From: MM2 sp035460165
Lineage (GTDB): Bacteria; Pseudomonadota; Gammaproteobacteria; Burkholderiales; Methylophilaceae
NCBI GenBank assembly: GCA_035460165.1
Contig: DATHWW010000009.1
Location: forward strand, 159,861 to 223,860
Reading direction: 5' to 3'
DNA: 64,000 nt
Positions 42,951 to 51,645 of the stretch are shown one piece after another. The notes under the pieces are model-generated. The model had not been told where the DNA came from, did no database searches, and worked only from the letters and a program-made list of their open reading frames with translations. Numbering within the stretch: the stretch's first letter is position 1; every line of letters starts with the position of its first letter. The position numbers and the translations under genes were made by a program.

Positions 42951-43784
42951 ATGTGCTTACAAGAAATGCAAGAATTGCAGACATTAGCATCAGTCAGCGT
43001 TGTAATACCTTGCTTTAACAGCGCAAAGACCATCGAGCGCGCAATCCACTCAGTCCTTGAGCAGACAATGCTACCGACGGAAATCATTATTGTTGATGAT
43101 GCCAGTTCCGACGAAACACTGGGTGTTGTTGATCAATTTCGGGGGACGCCCCTTTCTAACGTGATTGTAATTGGATTGAAGGAAAATTCCGGACCATCAC
43201 GAGCCAGAAACATTGGCTGGGAAAGGACGGTTACCGATTATGTTGCCTTTTTAGATGCTGACGACTTCTGGCTGCCCCAGAAATTAGCGCAGGTAATGGA
43301 TTTTTTTAGTCAGCACCCCAATACGGTAGCATGCGGCCATAGATTTGCAGTCCTCAACGCCATTGCTAGAACAGAATCGGCCAAAAATGCTTCCGCTGTG
43401 GATTATTCTTATCATCAACTGCTGATCAGGAATCAATTTTCGACTCCTGCTATGGTGGTAAAGCGTGATATCGCGCCACGCTTTCCAGAGCATTTGCGTG
43501 GTGCGGAAGACTATGCGCTTTGGTTAGACATCGCCTTCCAATATGGTCCCATTCCCAAATTAAGCAAGGTTCTCGCCGGGAGTTCCAAGTCACTGTACGG
43601 TGAATCAGGTCTAAGTTCGCACCTTGTCACAATGGAACTGGCAGTATTGAGCGTGATTGGCGACCAGAGGCATTCCGGTCGAATTAGCTTGGCGCAATAT
43701 CTCGCCTTGATATTATGGTCGTCCTTTAAATTTATGGTCCGCACCAGCAAAACCTTTTTTCGGAAATTTCTACAGAAAAAATGA
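42951..43784 (+). CDS. Glycosyltransferase family 2
   Basis: This 277-residue GT2 enzyme shows SVSVVIPCFNSAKTIERAI, EIIIVDDASSDET, FLDADDFWLPQKL (DxD) and GAEDYALWLDIAF. A hydrophobic, aromatic C-terminal stretch followed by basic residues suggests membrane association. The start could be ATG 42951 or ATG 42966. It overlaps the next gene by 4 bp. Confidence 0.87.
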   Translation: MCLQEMQELQTLASVSVVIPCFNSAKTIERAIHSVLEQTMLPTEIIIVDDASSDETLGVVDQFRGTPLSNVIVIGLKENSGPSRARNIGWERTVTDYVAFLDADDFWLPQKLAQVMDFFSQHPNTVACGHRFAVLNAIARTESAKNASAVDYSYHQLLIRNQFSTPAMVVKRDIAPRFPEHLRGAEDYALWLDIAFQYGPIPKLSKVLAGSSKSLYGESGLSSHLVTMELAVLSVIGDQRHSGRISLAQYLALILWSSFKFMVRTSKTFFRKFLQKK

Positions 43785-44962
43785 CGTGCTCGTTCGCGAA
43801 GTTTGATGCAGGATCCAGCGTAAAAAAAAAGTTGCTCTTCATCGCTACGACTCCATTCGCGGTAAACGCATTTCTGCGTACGCATTTATTGGCGTTGAGC
43901 GATGAATATCAAGTGATTCTGTGCGTCAATCTGCTCGTCTATCCGATTTCTGAAGATTTACATGAAAAGATCAACATTGAGCACGTCGACATTGTAAGAA
44001 AGATTTCTCCCATTAAAGATTTGCATGCGCTATACCAATTGCTGAGAATTTTTCTGCGTACACGGCCAGAGGCTGTACATAGTATTACCCCCAAGGCCGG
44101 ATTGCTCGCGATGCTGGCCGCTTCCTTGGCAGGAGTACCACATCGGTTCCACACGTTCACCGGCCAAGTGTGGGCCACCAAAAAAGGTCTGGGACGATGG
44201 CTGCTGAAAATACTCGACCGGCTGATCGCTATTTCTGCGACGCAGGTATTTGCCGATAGCGCTTCGCAATGCCGTTTGCTAGAGACCGAGAAAATCGTTG
44301 GAAAAGGTGAAGTTTCGGTTTTGGGTCCTGGCTCGATATCCGGAGTCGATATAAAAAGATTCCGACCGAACTCCGAAATACGCAACACAGAACGACATAT
44401 CGCGGGGACACTTCCTACAACGCTGGTTTTTCTGTTCTTGGGCCGCTTGGCCAAAGACAAAGGCGTTTTCGACCTCCTACACGCTTACTCTTCTGTGGCG
44501 ACACAGCATCCACAAGTCGAACTCTGGGTCGTCGGGCCCGATGACGAGCATTTACTAGCCGAATTGCAAACACTTGGGGCTAAGGGCCAAGGCCGTATTC
44601 GCTGGTGCGAGTCGACTACGCAGCCCGAGCGGTTTATGGCGGCAGCCGATGTTCTGGTGTTACCGAGTTACCGGGAAGGATTCGGCTCAGTCGTTATAGA
44701 AGCCGCCGCATGCGCGATACCTGCACTTGCCTATCGTATCGACGGCATTGTAGATGCCGTAATGGACAACAAGACAGGACTTCTGGTGCCCGTAGGCAAC
44801 GTCGGAGCATTAGCCTCCGCAATGTTGCAGCTATGTGAAGACCGGGATTTACTCCAGAGATTGGGAGAACAGGCATGTGCGCGTGCCATACATGACTTCG
44901 CAAGCAACTCGGTCACGGCGGCCTGGGCCGAACTCTATCACACGCAACTGCATGCCCGCTGA
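43781..44962 (+). CDS. Glycosyltransferase family 4
   Basis: This 393-residue GT-B enzyme has KKLLFIATTPFAVNAFLRTH in the N-terminal Rossmann domain, HSITPKAGLLAMLAASLAGV, and a C-terminal donor-binding domain with FLGRLAKDKGVFDLL and PSYREGFGSVVIEAAACAIP (the E-x7-E retaining-GT motif). It resembles the CapM/WbpY-like group that often acts early on the lipid carrier. The donor is unknown. The first 15 residues precede the conserved core, so the exact start is uncertain. Confidence 0.88.
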   Translation: MTCSFAKFDAGSSVKKKLLFIATTPFAVNAFLRTHLLALSDEYQVILCVNLLVYPISEDLHEKINIEHVDIVRKISPIKDLHALYQLLRIFLRTRPEAVHSITPKAGLLAMLAASLAGVPHRFHTFTGQVWATKKGLGRWLLKILDRLIAISATQVFADSASQCRLLETEKIVGKGEVSVLGPGSISGVDIKRFRPNSEIRNTERHIAGTLPTTLVFLFLGRLAKDKGVFDLLHAYSSVATQHPQVELWVVGPDDEHLLAELQTLGAKGQGRIRWCESTTQPERFMAAADVLVLPSYREGFGSVVIEAAACAIPALAYRIDGIVDAVMDNKTGLLVPVGNVGALASAMLQLCEDRDLLQRLGEQACARAIHDFASNSVTAAWAELYHTQLHAR

Positions 44963-44988
44963 CTCATCGATCCAAGAAAAACTAAAAT

Positions 44989-47901
44989 ATGCACAATCAC
45001 TTGGAGTCAGCTCCCACTGCTAGTTACCCATCCGCCAGGCTATTCTGGCTTCTCGGATTTGTTTACGCATCGTCCATGGCCTTGTTGATGCAGAAAGTGA
45101 TATTGCCGCTACTCCCCGAGATGCATGCAGGTCACGGTTTGCTCATGAATGACGCCATTGTGTTTCACAATATGGCCGTCGACATCGCAACTCGCATCCA
45201 TGCGCATGGTTGGTCGGAGTGGAGCCTGTTTCCCCCAGGTGCTACGGGCAATGTCGGCCTGCTCGCAGCGATTTATGCCTTGCTCGGCCCGGACCCTGCT
45301 TGGTTCATCCCGTTCAACGCCGCGGCCCATGTGACTGGTGCATTGTTGATTTATCGTCTGGGTACCCACCTCTGGTCCGGTCATACCGGGAAGCTCGGCG
45401 GCCTGTTGGCGGGGATCGCATTTCTGGTGTTTCCGTCGGCCCTTCAGTGGTACGGGCAAAACCACAAGGATGCTTTTGCTATTGCCGGAATTTTGCTGGT
45501 TCTGTACGCGTGGTTGGAGATGTACTCTTATCGCGGCAATTCACTTCGATCGATTGGAATGCCATTGCTGTTTGCCTTGCTGGGAGCGATGCTGCTGGGG
45601 GTAGTGCGCCCTTACTATGTTGTACTCCTGGTGGCAGCCTTGCTTGCCTCGTTTCTGGCTACCTTACTGCCCGACAAAAACTTCCGAACGGAATTGACTT
45701 GGCCTCAAGTGATAAGACTGTTCGGACTGATTGTCATGGTAATGCTAGTGGCATTGTTTTTTTCTCAATCGGAAAGATCGATCGGGGTCTATGGAGAGGA
45801 CTCATATCACTCTTTCGACTCGACCTCCACCCACTGGCAATCGAAATGGCAATGGCATTCCAACGATGCTATCTCGGAATTTCTTGAGAAACCTCTCAGA
45901 CGCGCGTCTGAACTCCGCGCTCATTTTGTTGCGTTCGGCCGATCCGTTAGCGCCAGTTCGGAGATTGATGGCGACCGCCTTCCCAATGACTCACTGAGTG
46001 CAATCGCTTATTTTCCACGCGCATTATTCGTCGGTCTCTTCGCTCCGTTCCCTGATAGCTGGGGAGAACGCATGACGCCCCCGCGCCTGATAGGGGCGAT
46101 GGAAACCGCTATCTGGTACGTGTTCGCAATAGGAGTCGCCGTGCTCCTTTTCCGCAGACCAAGCCGGAAACTGCTGGCGGGTATGGTATTCTGCGCCACC
46201 CTGTTAGTCGTGTTGTCGTACATACACCCTAACGTGGGCACGTTGTACCGGCAACGGTACGGCTTGTGGCATTTCTTCCTGCTCTGCGGTTCCGTAGGTT
46301 GGGCTAGCCTCATCCTCGCCTATCTCGACCACAGATGCACTGCGACAACGCTAGCCGGCCAGATTAGCGAACTCGGTTCCATCGATAAAGCGGGCACTTT
46401 GGTAACCCCCTCTAGCGCAGACCGCCTCGCTGCGTCAGGAGCACTGGTGATCGCCATCACGCTCCTCTGCTATCTCGGCTTCTTTGCTCGAGACCTCATG
46501 CTCATCAAGCAGTTGGGAATGACGCATGTGCTCGATGCGTTTTTTACTGCCGCCATGATTTCGATGTTTTTTGTGACCTGCCTTGCCATGCCGATGGCAG
46601 ATGCCCTGACCATGCCCTTTCTTTCTGCTCGCGGCGACATCCGGGATGAAATGCGAAAGAAACTGGTGCAACACCAGCTTGGTTTTGCCTTGATCCTGCT
46701 GGGAGGCATAACGCTTGCTGTCGTGGCTGCAGCACCCTACCTTACGCGCGCGGTGCTGGGGAATGTCGACTCTGAACAGCTTGCCTCCTCGGCATCCATG
46801 CTGCGCTGGTTTGCGCCGATTATTCTGCTCTCCGCATGGACAGTCGTAGGAAATGCGGTCTTAAATGCACTCGGGCGTCAGCGAAACGCTGCACTCGGGC
46901 AACTGTTCGTTCCTCTCCTGACCATCGGTGCGCTTGTTTCGGCGAGTGCTGACAAAGCCATGCCCCTGGCAATTTTCGGAATACTGGCAGGAACCATGCT
47001 CAATGTGCTGTGGGTGGTGGTTTGCCTGCGACGTTCTGGCATGCGCTTCATCCCGGTACGACCAAGGCGCACCGTACTCGAACCGGTCATGAAGATGTAT
47101 TTGCGATTGGCGCCTGCTGCCGTATTACCCGCGATCCTGGTACCGTTGAATTATGCTTTTGCAGCTCATGTCACTTCCGGTGCAATTTCCGCATGGGCAT
47201 TCACCAGCAAGATCGTTGTACTCTTCTCAGGGCTGGCAAGTGTCGGAGCCACTGCAGTAGTGTTGCCGCACCTTGTCCATCTACTGGCAAAAGGAACCCA
47301 TGGAGAGATGCGAACCGATGCAAAATTACTGCTGGTGATCGGCTCCTGGGTTGGCGGGATGCTGGCTCTGGGGGCGTTCCTGTTTGCCAAACCGCTTGTC
47401 GCGGTAACGCTATCAAACAATTTATCCGAGGCTCAGGTAATTGACTTGGCCAATATTCTCAAGGTTGGGGTATTGCAATTACCCATCGCTATCTGCGGCG
47501 CCCTGATCATGAAAATGGCTATCGTGTCGGGCGCTTCCACACGCGTAATGTCTGCAGCCATGCTCGGCTTTGCCGGAAATCTGCTGGTAAACATGCTGCT
47601 GGTTCCCAAGCTGGGCGTTCTGGGAGTCGCGATCGGTGTGCTGGCCGCCACATTGCTGTCCACCCTGTTATTGCTGATGACCACGTACCGGCAAATCGGA
47701 CTGACCTTAAAGGAGTTGCTCATACTGCCACTGAGCTGGCTGATATGGAGCGGCGTATGCATCGCCGTCGTAACCGGCAGTATCGGCGCATTGGTCAGTG
47801 CCGTGATCGCCATTGCCGTGATGGCCTCGGCACAGTTCAACCTGCTACGGACCTCATGTGGTACATCGGTCATAGGAAACCGTAATGTTCAAATCAAGTA
47901 A
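44989..47901 (+). CDS. Fusion of a GT-C-like membrane domain with a MurJ-like (MOP) flippase domain
   Basis: This 970-residue polytopic membrane protein has two parts. Residues about 1-450 look like a GT-C glycosyltransferase or polymerase: an acidic residue in the first loop (LLMNDAIVFHNMAVDIA), many helices, GQNHKDAFAIAGILLVLYAW and VRPYYVVLLVAALL. After a soluble linker (about 450-480), residues about 484-960 match the MurJ/MOP flippase layout, with FFARDLMLIKQLGMTHVLDA at the start, then AMPMADALTMPFLSARG and roughly 12-14 helices. The probable job is coupling polymerisation or glycosyl transfer with flipping of lipid-linked sugar. It overlaps the phosphoglycosyltransferase gene by 17 bp. 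The flippase half is clear; the GT-C assignment of the first half is inference. Confidence 0.75.
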   Translation: MHNHLESAPTASYPSARLFWLLGFVYASSMALLMQKVILPLLPEMHAGHGLLMNDAIVFHNMAVDIATRIHAHGWSEWSLFPPGATGNVGLLAAIYALLGPDPAWFIPFNAAAHVTGALLIYRLGTHLWSGHTGKLGGLLAGIAFLVFPSALQWYGQNHKDAFAIAGILLVLYAWLEMYSYRGNSLRSIGMPLLFALLGAMLLGVVRPYYVVLLVAALLASFLATLLPDKNFRTELTWPQVIRLFGLIVMVMLVALFFSQSERSIGVYGEDSYHSFDSTSTHWQSKWQWHSNDAISEFLEKPLRRASELRAHFVAFGRSVSASSEIDGDRLPNDSLSAIAYFPRALFVGLFAPFPDSWGERMTPPRLIGAMETAIWYVFAIGVAVLLFRRPSRKLLAGMVFCATLLVVLSYIHPNVGTLYRQRYGLWHFFLLCGSVGWASLILAYLDHRCTATTLAGQISELGSIDKAGTLVTPSSADRLAASGALVIAITLLCYLGFFARDLMLIKQLGMTHVLDAFFTAAMISMFFVTCLAMPMADALTMPFLSARGDIRDEMRKKLVQHQLGFALILLGGITLAVVAAAPYLTRAVLGNVDSEQLASSASMLRWFAPIILLSAWTVVGNAVLNALGRQRNAALGQLFVPLLTIGALVSASADKAMPLAIFGILAGTMLNVLWVVVCLRRSGMRFIPVRPRRTVLEPVMKMYLRLAPAAVLPAILVPLNYAFAAHVTSGAISAWAFTSKIVVLFSGLASVGATAVVLPHLVHLLAKGTHGEMRTDAKLLLVIGSWVGGMLALGAFLFAKPLVAVTLSNNLSEAQVIDLANILKVGVLQLPIAICGALIMKMAIVSGASTRVMSAAMLGFAGNLLVNMLLVPKLGVLGVAIGVLAATLLSTLLLLMTTYRQIGLTLKELLILPLSWLIWSGVCIAVVTGSIGALVSAVIAIAVMASAQFNLLRTSCGTSVIGNRNVQIK

Positions 47902-48460
47902 AAAACGTATTACGGATCTAACATTGTGCCTGGCATGCTCATTGCTATTGATATTGCCGATACTGGCTTTGACGATATTGATCCGCCTGACATCGAAAGG
48001 TCCCGCATTCTACTGGTCGGATCGCGTCGGCAAGGAAAATATCATCTTTCGCATGCCTAAATTCAGAAGCATGCGCATCGATACTCCTGTCGTGGCAACG
48101 CACCTGTTGACCAGTCCCGAAGCTTACCTGACCCCGATAGGCTCTTTCTTGCGCAAATCTAGTCTCGACGAGCTGCCTCAACTCTGGAACATATTCAAAG
48201 GGGACATGAGCTTTGTCGGCCCCAGACCCGCACTGTTCAATCAGGATGACCTGATTGAACTGCGGACGAGGGCCGGGGTGCACCGACTGGTACCCGGACT
48301 CACCGGATGGGCTCAAATCAACGGCCGTGATGAGCTGTCGATCGCTGAAAAAGTCAGGCTGGACAAGGAATATCTCGAACGGCAGTCTTTAGCTCTCGAC
48401 ATCTGGATTTTATGGCTTACTGCTCGTAAGGTATTCAAAGCCCATGGGATATCTCATTGA
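47885..48460 (+). CDS. Initiating sugar-phosphate transferase (monotopic phosphoglycosyltransferase)
   Basis: This 191-residue bacterial sugar transferase is of the small PglC/WcaJ-catalytic-core type. It has an N-terminal hydrophobic re-entrant helix (residues 11-34) and GPAFYWSDRVGKENIIFRMP. The catalytic Asp-Glu pair lies in SSLDELPQLWNIFKGDMSF, followed by VGPRP and LVPGLTGWAQINGRD. It moves a sugar-1-phosphate from a nucleotide sugar to undecaprenyl phosphate, starting each repeat unit. Its ATG lies inside the end of the fusion gene. The large WcaJ-type N-terminal membrane domain is absent. Confidence 0.93.
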   Translation: MFKSSKKRITDLTLCLACSLLLILPILALTILIRLTSKGPAFYWSDRVGKENIIFRMPKFRSMRIDTPVVATHLLTSPEAYLTPIGSFLRKSSLDELPQLWNIFKGDMSFVGPRPALFNQDDLIELRTRAGVHRLVPGLTGWAQINGRDELSIAEKVRLDKEYLERQSLALDIWILWLTARKVFKAHGISH

Positions 48461-48523
48461 ATAAAACAATGCGCTAGTTCATGATAAGAAGATTCGGGAA
48501 TCAAATTCTATTGGTATTTATTC

Positions 48524-48847
48524 ATGACCCGTTATCAGGAAATCGAAAGCATCAAGCTGAGCGAGTTGCTTAAACAAGGTAACATTCTTCTTGTTGACGT
48601 ACGCACCGATGAAGAAGCCGCTCGCGGCATTATTCACGGAGCATTGCATATCCCACTGCACCTTGTGCCTCTGCGCACGCAAGAACTACTAGGGGAAACC
48701 CCCTTGATTTTCTATTGCCATAGTGGCATCCGCTCCGCACAGGCCTGCAGTTTCATAGCTAGTCAGGGCCGGGGAAATATTTTCAATCTGCGCGGCGGAG
48801 TACTCGGCTGGGGTGCCGCCGGATTCACACTGGAGCCGAAGCGTTAG
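48524..48847 (+). CDS. Single-domain rhodanese-like sulfurtransferase
   Basis: This 107-residue rhodanese domain has the active-site Cys65 in IFYCHSGIRSAQ and the substrate-domain pattern LLVDVRTDEEAARGIIHGAL. It would carry sulfane sulfur as a persulfide. It is followed 9 bp later by tusA and then by a DsrE-like gene. This rhodanese-TusA-DsrE2 order is known from sulfur-oxidising bacteria, where the proteins hand sulfur on to cytoplasmic oxidation systems. It is unexpected between polysaccharide genes. Confidence 0.92.
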   Translation: MTRYQEIESIKLSELLKQGNILLVDVRTDEEAARGIIHGALHIPLHLVPLRTQELLGETPLIFYCHSGIRSAQACSFIASQGRGNIFNLRGGVLGWGAAGFTLEPKR

Positions 48848-48856
48848 GAGTAAAGA

Positions 48857-49087
48857 ATGGAATTCGATAAAGAGCTGGATGCACGCGGACTAAACTGTCC
48901 TTTGCCTATCCTTCGCTGCAAGAAATCATTGGCCGAGTTGCAACCCGGCCAGATCCTGAAGATCGTCGCGACCGACCCAGGGTCAGTGAAAGATTTCCAG
49001 GCGTTTTGCAAACAGACAGGCCACGAATTGCTTTCGCATGAAGCAGCCAATGGCGAATTCACGTTCGTCATGAAAAAACGGGCGTAG
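48857..49087 (+). CDS. tusA: TusA-family sulfur carrier protein
   Basis: This 76-residue protein has the TusA signature LDARGLNCPLPILRCKKSL, with the persulfide-carrying Cys14 in C-P-L-P, and IVATDPGSVKDFQAFCKQTG. It accepts sulfur from rhodanese or cysteine desulfurase and passes it to partners such as DsrE proteins. A good ribosome site (AGGAG) precedes the ATG. It starts 9 bp after the rhodanese gene and ends 2 bp before the DsrE-like gene. Confidence 0.93.
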   Translation: MEFDKELDARGLNCPLPILRCKKSLAELQPGQILKIVATDPGSVKDFQAFCKQTGHELLSHEAANGEFTFVMKKRA

Positions 49088-49089
49088 CC

Positions 49090-49557
49090 ATGGCAAAAAA
49101 GCTTGCCTTGATAGCATCAAAAGGCACGCTGGATTGGGCCTATCCGCCATTCATTCTAGCCTCCACCGCGGCAGCGCTGGACTATGAAGTTAGTATTTTC
49201 TTTACCTTCTATGGACTGACACTGCTTAAAAAGGATGTCTCCGACCTTAAGGTCAGCCCTTTGGGCAATCCGGCAATGCCGATGTCACTGCCGATTCCTA
49301 ATCTAGTGCAGACGCTGCCGGGTATGGAGTCGATGGCGACGATAATGATGAAGCAGAAGATCGCGGATAAAGGCGTTGCATCGATTCAGGAGCTACGCGA
49401 TATTTGCCTGGAATCCGGCGTGAAACTGATCGCCTGCCAGATGACCATGGATCTGTTCAACTTCAAGCGCGAGGAATTCATCGACGGCATCGAAATCGGG
49501 GGGGCCGCCACCTTTTTCGAATTCGCCGGCGAGGCGGACGTCAGCCTGTTCATATAA
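49090..49557 (+). CDS. DsrE2-like sulfur transfer protein
   Basis: This 155-residue DsrE/F-fold protein has KLALIASKGTLDWAYPPF at the start, FFTFYGLTLLKKD, and two cysteines, Cys106 and Cys116, in DICLESG and IACQMTMDLF. The second lies in the conserved position of DsrE2-type proteins. Partners are the TusA and rhodanese encoded just upstream. No dsr, sox or hdr genes are in the window, so the final sulfur acceptor is unknown. Confidence 0.88.
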   Translation: MAKKLALIASKGTLDWAYPPFILASTAAALDYEVSIFFTFYGLTLLKKDVSDLKVSPLGNPAMPMSLPIPNLVQTLPGMESMATIMMKQKIADKGVASIQELRDICLESGVKLIACQMTMDLFNFKREEFIDGIEIGGAATFFEFAGEADVSLFI

Positions 49558-49583
49558 AATCTTTAAAAACTAAGGGGGCAGGG

Positions 49584-50528
49584 ATGGCGCGTATTCTCGT
49601 CACGGGAGGAGGCGGATTTTTGGGTTCGCACTTGTGCGAAAGCTTGCTGGCACAAGGCGATGAAGTGCTATGTCTGGATAACTTTTTTACCGGCAACAAA
49701 CGCAATATCGTTCATTTGCTGGAAAACCCCTTATTCGAATTAATCCGCCATGATGTCACCTTCCCGATTTACCTGGAGGTAGATCGAATCTTCAACCTGG
49801 CCTGCCCAGCGAGCCCGATTCATTATCAGCGCGACCCTGTCCAAACCACCAAAACCAGTGTGATGGGTGCCATCAATATGCTGGGGCTGGCAAAACGGCT
49901 CAAGATTCGCATCCTGCAAGCCTCCACTAGCGAAGTGTATGGCGATCCCACCGTACATCCCCAGCGCGAAGACTACTGGGGCAATGTCAACCCCGTCGGG
50001 CCGCGCGCCTGTTATGACGAAGGCAAACGCTGTGCCGAAACACTCTTCTATGATTACCATCGCCAGGTTGCCCTCGATATTCGAGTAGCCCGCATTTTCA
50101 ATACTTACGGCCCCCGCATGAGCCCGAATGACGGCCGAGTCGTCAGCAATTTCATTGTGCAGGCGCTGCGTAACGAAGACATTACCTTGTATGGCGACGG
50201 TAGCCAGACGCGTTCTTTCTGTTACGTGGAGGATCTTATCCGCGGCCTGATGGCACTGATGGATATCGACAACCTGCATACGCCGGTCAACCTCGGCAAC
50301 CCTCATGAAATAAGCGTGCGGGAGCTGGCCGAACGCATCATCGACCTGACCGGCAGCCGTTCAAAAATCAGCTATCAGCCCCTCCCGCAAGATGATCCGA
50401 CCCAGCGCTGCCCGGATGTTTCCTTAGCCAAGGAAAAACTCGACTGGAAACCGGAAATCGCGCTGGAGGAGGGGTTGAGAAAAACCATCGCATATTTTGA
50501 CTCCCTGCTGCAGGCGATCGCAGTGTGA
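49584..50528 (+). CDS. UDP-glucuronate decarboxylase (UDP-xylose synthase), copy 2
   Basis: This 314-residue UXS-type enzyme has GGGGFLGSHLCESLLAQGDE, ACPASPIHYQRDPVQTTKTS, TSEVYGDPTVHPQRE, YDEGKRCAETLFYDYH and GDGSQTRSFCYVEDL. It is clearly a paralogue of the 22282 gene, with many identical blocks, but its codon use is GC-richer. ATG 49584 has AAGGGGG upstream; a longer in-frame reading upstream runs through the DsrE2 gene and is not real. It overlaps the GtrA gene by 4 bp, suggesting that UDP-xylose or a derivative supplies the lipid-linked module that follows. Confidence 0.93.
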   Translation: MARILVTGGGGFLGSHLCESLLAQGDEVLCLDNFFTGNKRNIVHLLENPLFELIRHDVTFPIYLEVDRIFNLACPASPIHYQRDPVQTTKTSVMGAINMLGLAKRLKIRILQASTSEVYGDPTVHPQREDYWGNVNPVGPRACYDEGKRCAETLFYDYHRQVALDIRVARIFNTYGPRMSPNDGRVVSNFIVQALRNEDITLYGDGSQTRSFCYVEDLIRGLMALMDIDNLHTPVNLGNPHEISVRELAERIIDLTGSRSKISYQPLPQDDPTQRCPDVSLAKEKLDWKPEIALEEGLRKTIAYFDSLLQAIAV

Positions 50529-50944
50529 GGCTTGCCCACTTCGCCAACCTTGCCAGCCGGCGCCCGATTATCCGATATGCCTGTGTAGGCGGCATTGCAG
50601 CATGCGTCGACATCGCTTTTTTTGCCCTGTTCGCCAAGCATCTCGGGTATCCATACCTGTGGGTGGCTGCAATTGGATTTTTACTGGCCACGCTGGTCAA
50701 TTACATCCTCAGCATATTTTTTGTCTTTGCGGACCGTCGCAGACATAAGCGATCGACCGAAATAGGACTCGTCTACTTTGTCAGCCTGCTAGGCTTGGGT
50801 CTGCATCAGTTGATTCTGTTCTGGAGCGTGGAACACGCAGGAGCAGGGTTGATGATTTCAAAATTTATCGCCACGGGCTCGGTATTCATATGGAATTATC
50901 TTGCCCGAAAGTATTACATCTTTGCTGAAAGGCCCTTGGCATGA
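50525..50944 (+). CDS. GtrA-family membrane protein
   Basis: This 139-residue protein has four predicted helices and the GtrA opening IIRYACVGGIAACVDIAFFA. Mid-protein it has GFLLATLVNYILSIFFVF, and near the end FIWNYLARKYYIF. GtrA proteins are thought to flip undecaprenyl-phosphate-linked sugars across the inner membrane. The start is GTG 50525, overlapping the UXS stop. It is followed with a 4-bp overlap by a GtrB-like GT2, the usual partner. Confidence 0.9.
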   Translation: MRLAHFANLASRRPIIRYACVGGIAACVDIAFFALFAKHLGYPYLWVAAIGFLLATLVNYILSIFFVFADRRRHKRSTEIGLVYFVSLLGLGLHQLILFWSVEHAGAGLMISKFIATGSVFIWNYLARKYYIFAERPLA

Positions 50945-51645
50945 CCTACACGCTCTCGGTCGTCGTCCCCTGTTACAACGAATGCGCCACCATTGAACGT
51001 CTTCTGGATGCCGTACGCGATGCCCCGGTAAATAAAATCGAGGTTATTGTGGTCAATGACGCCTCGACCGATGGCGTGGATGCCCTGCTGAATGGCCCAT
51101 TGCGAGAGCGTATCGACGTGCTGGTGCATCATCCTGTCAATCAAGGTAAAGGCGCCGCCCTGCGCTCTGGCATCGCGCATGCCACGGGCGATTACGTGAT
51201 CATCCAGGACGCCGACCTCGAATACGACCCTCAGGAATATCCCAAATTGCTCACCCCATTGCTCGACGGTCGTGCGGATGTCGTATACGGCAGCCGCTTT
51301 CTCGGCGGTGAATGCCATCGCGTGCTCTATTACTGGCACTACCTTGGCAACAAATTCCTGACTACATTGAGCAATATGTTCAGCAACCTCAACCTGACGG
51401 ATATGGAAACTTGCTACAAGATGTTCCGCCGGGAAATCATCCAGTCCATCAATATCGAGGAAAACCGCTTTGGCTTCGAGCCGGAGGTGACCCAAAAGAT
51501 CGCGCGCATTCCGAGGATCCGTATTTATGAGGTCGGCATTTCCTATTCAGGCCGCACCTATGAAGAAGGCAAGAAAATCGGCTGGAAAGATGGTGTCCGG
51601 GCCATCTACTGCATTATGAAATACGGTCTCGGACGGACTCGCTAA
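50941..51645 (+). CDS. Polyprenyl-phosphate glycosyltransferase, GtrB/DPM1-like GT2
   Basis: This 234-residue GT2 has LSVVVPCYNECATIERLL, IEVIVVNDASTDG, VIIQDADLEYDPQEYP (DxD) and YGSRFLGG, the pattern of DPM1/GtrB-type enzymes that charge undecaprenyl phosphate with one sugar. It lacks the C-terminal double helix of long GtrB proteins. It lies between gtrA and a GT-C-like membrane protein, overlapping both (4 bp and 1 bp). The donor may be UDP-xylose from the preceding UXS, which is inference. Confidence 0.9.
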   Translation: MTYTLSVVVPCYNECATIERLLDAVRDAPVNKIEVIVVNDASTDGVDALLNGPLRERIDVLVHHPVNQGKGAALRSGIAHATGDYVIIQDADLEYDPQEYPKLLTPLLDGRADVVYGSRFLGGECHRVLYYWHYLGNKFLTTLSNMFSNLNLTDMETCYKMFRREIIQSINIEENRFGFEPEVTQKIARIPRIRIYEVGISYSGRTYEEGKKIGWKDGVRAIYCIMKYGLGRTR

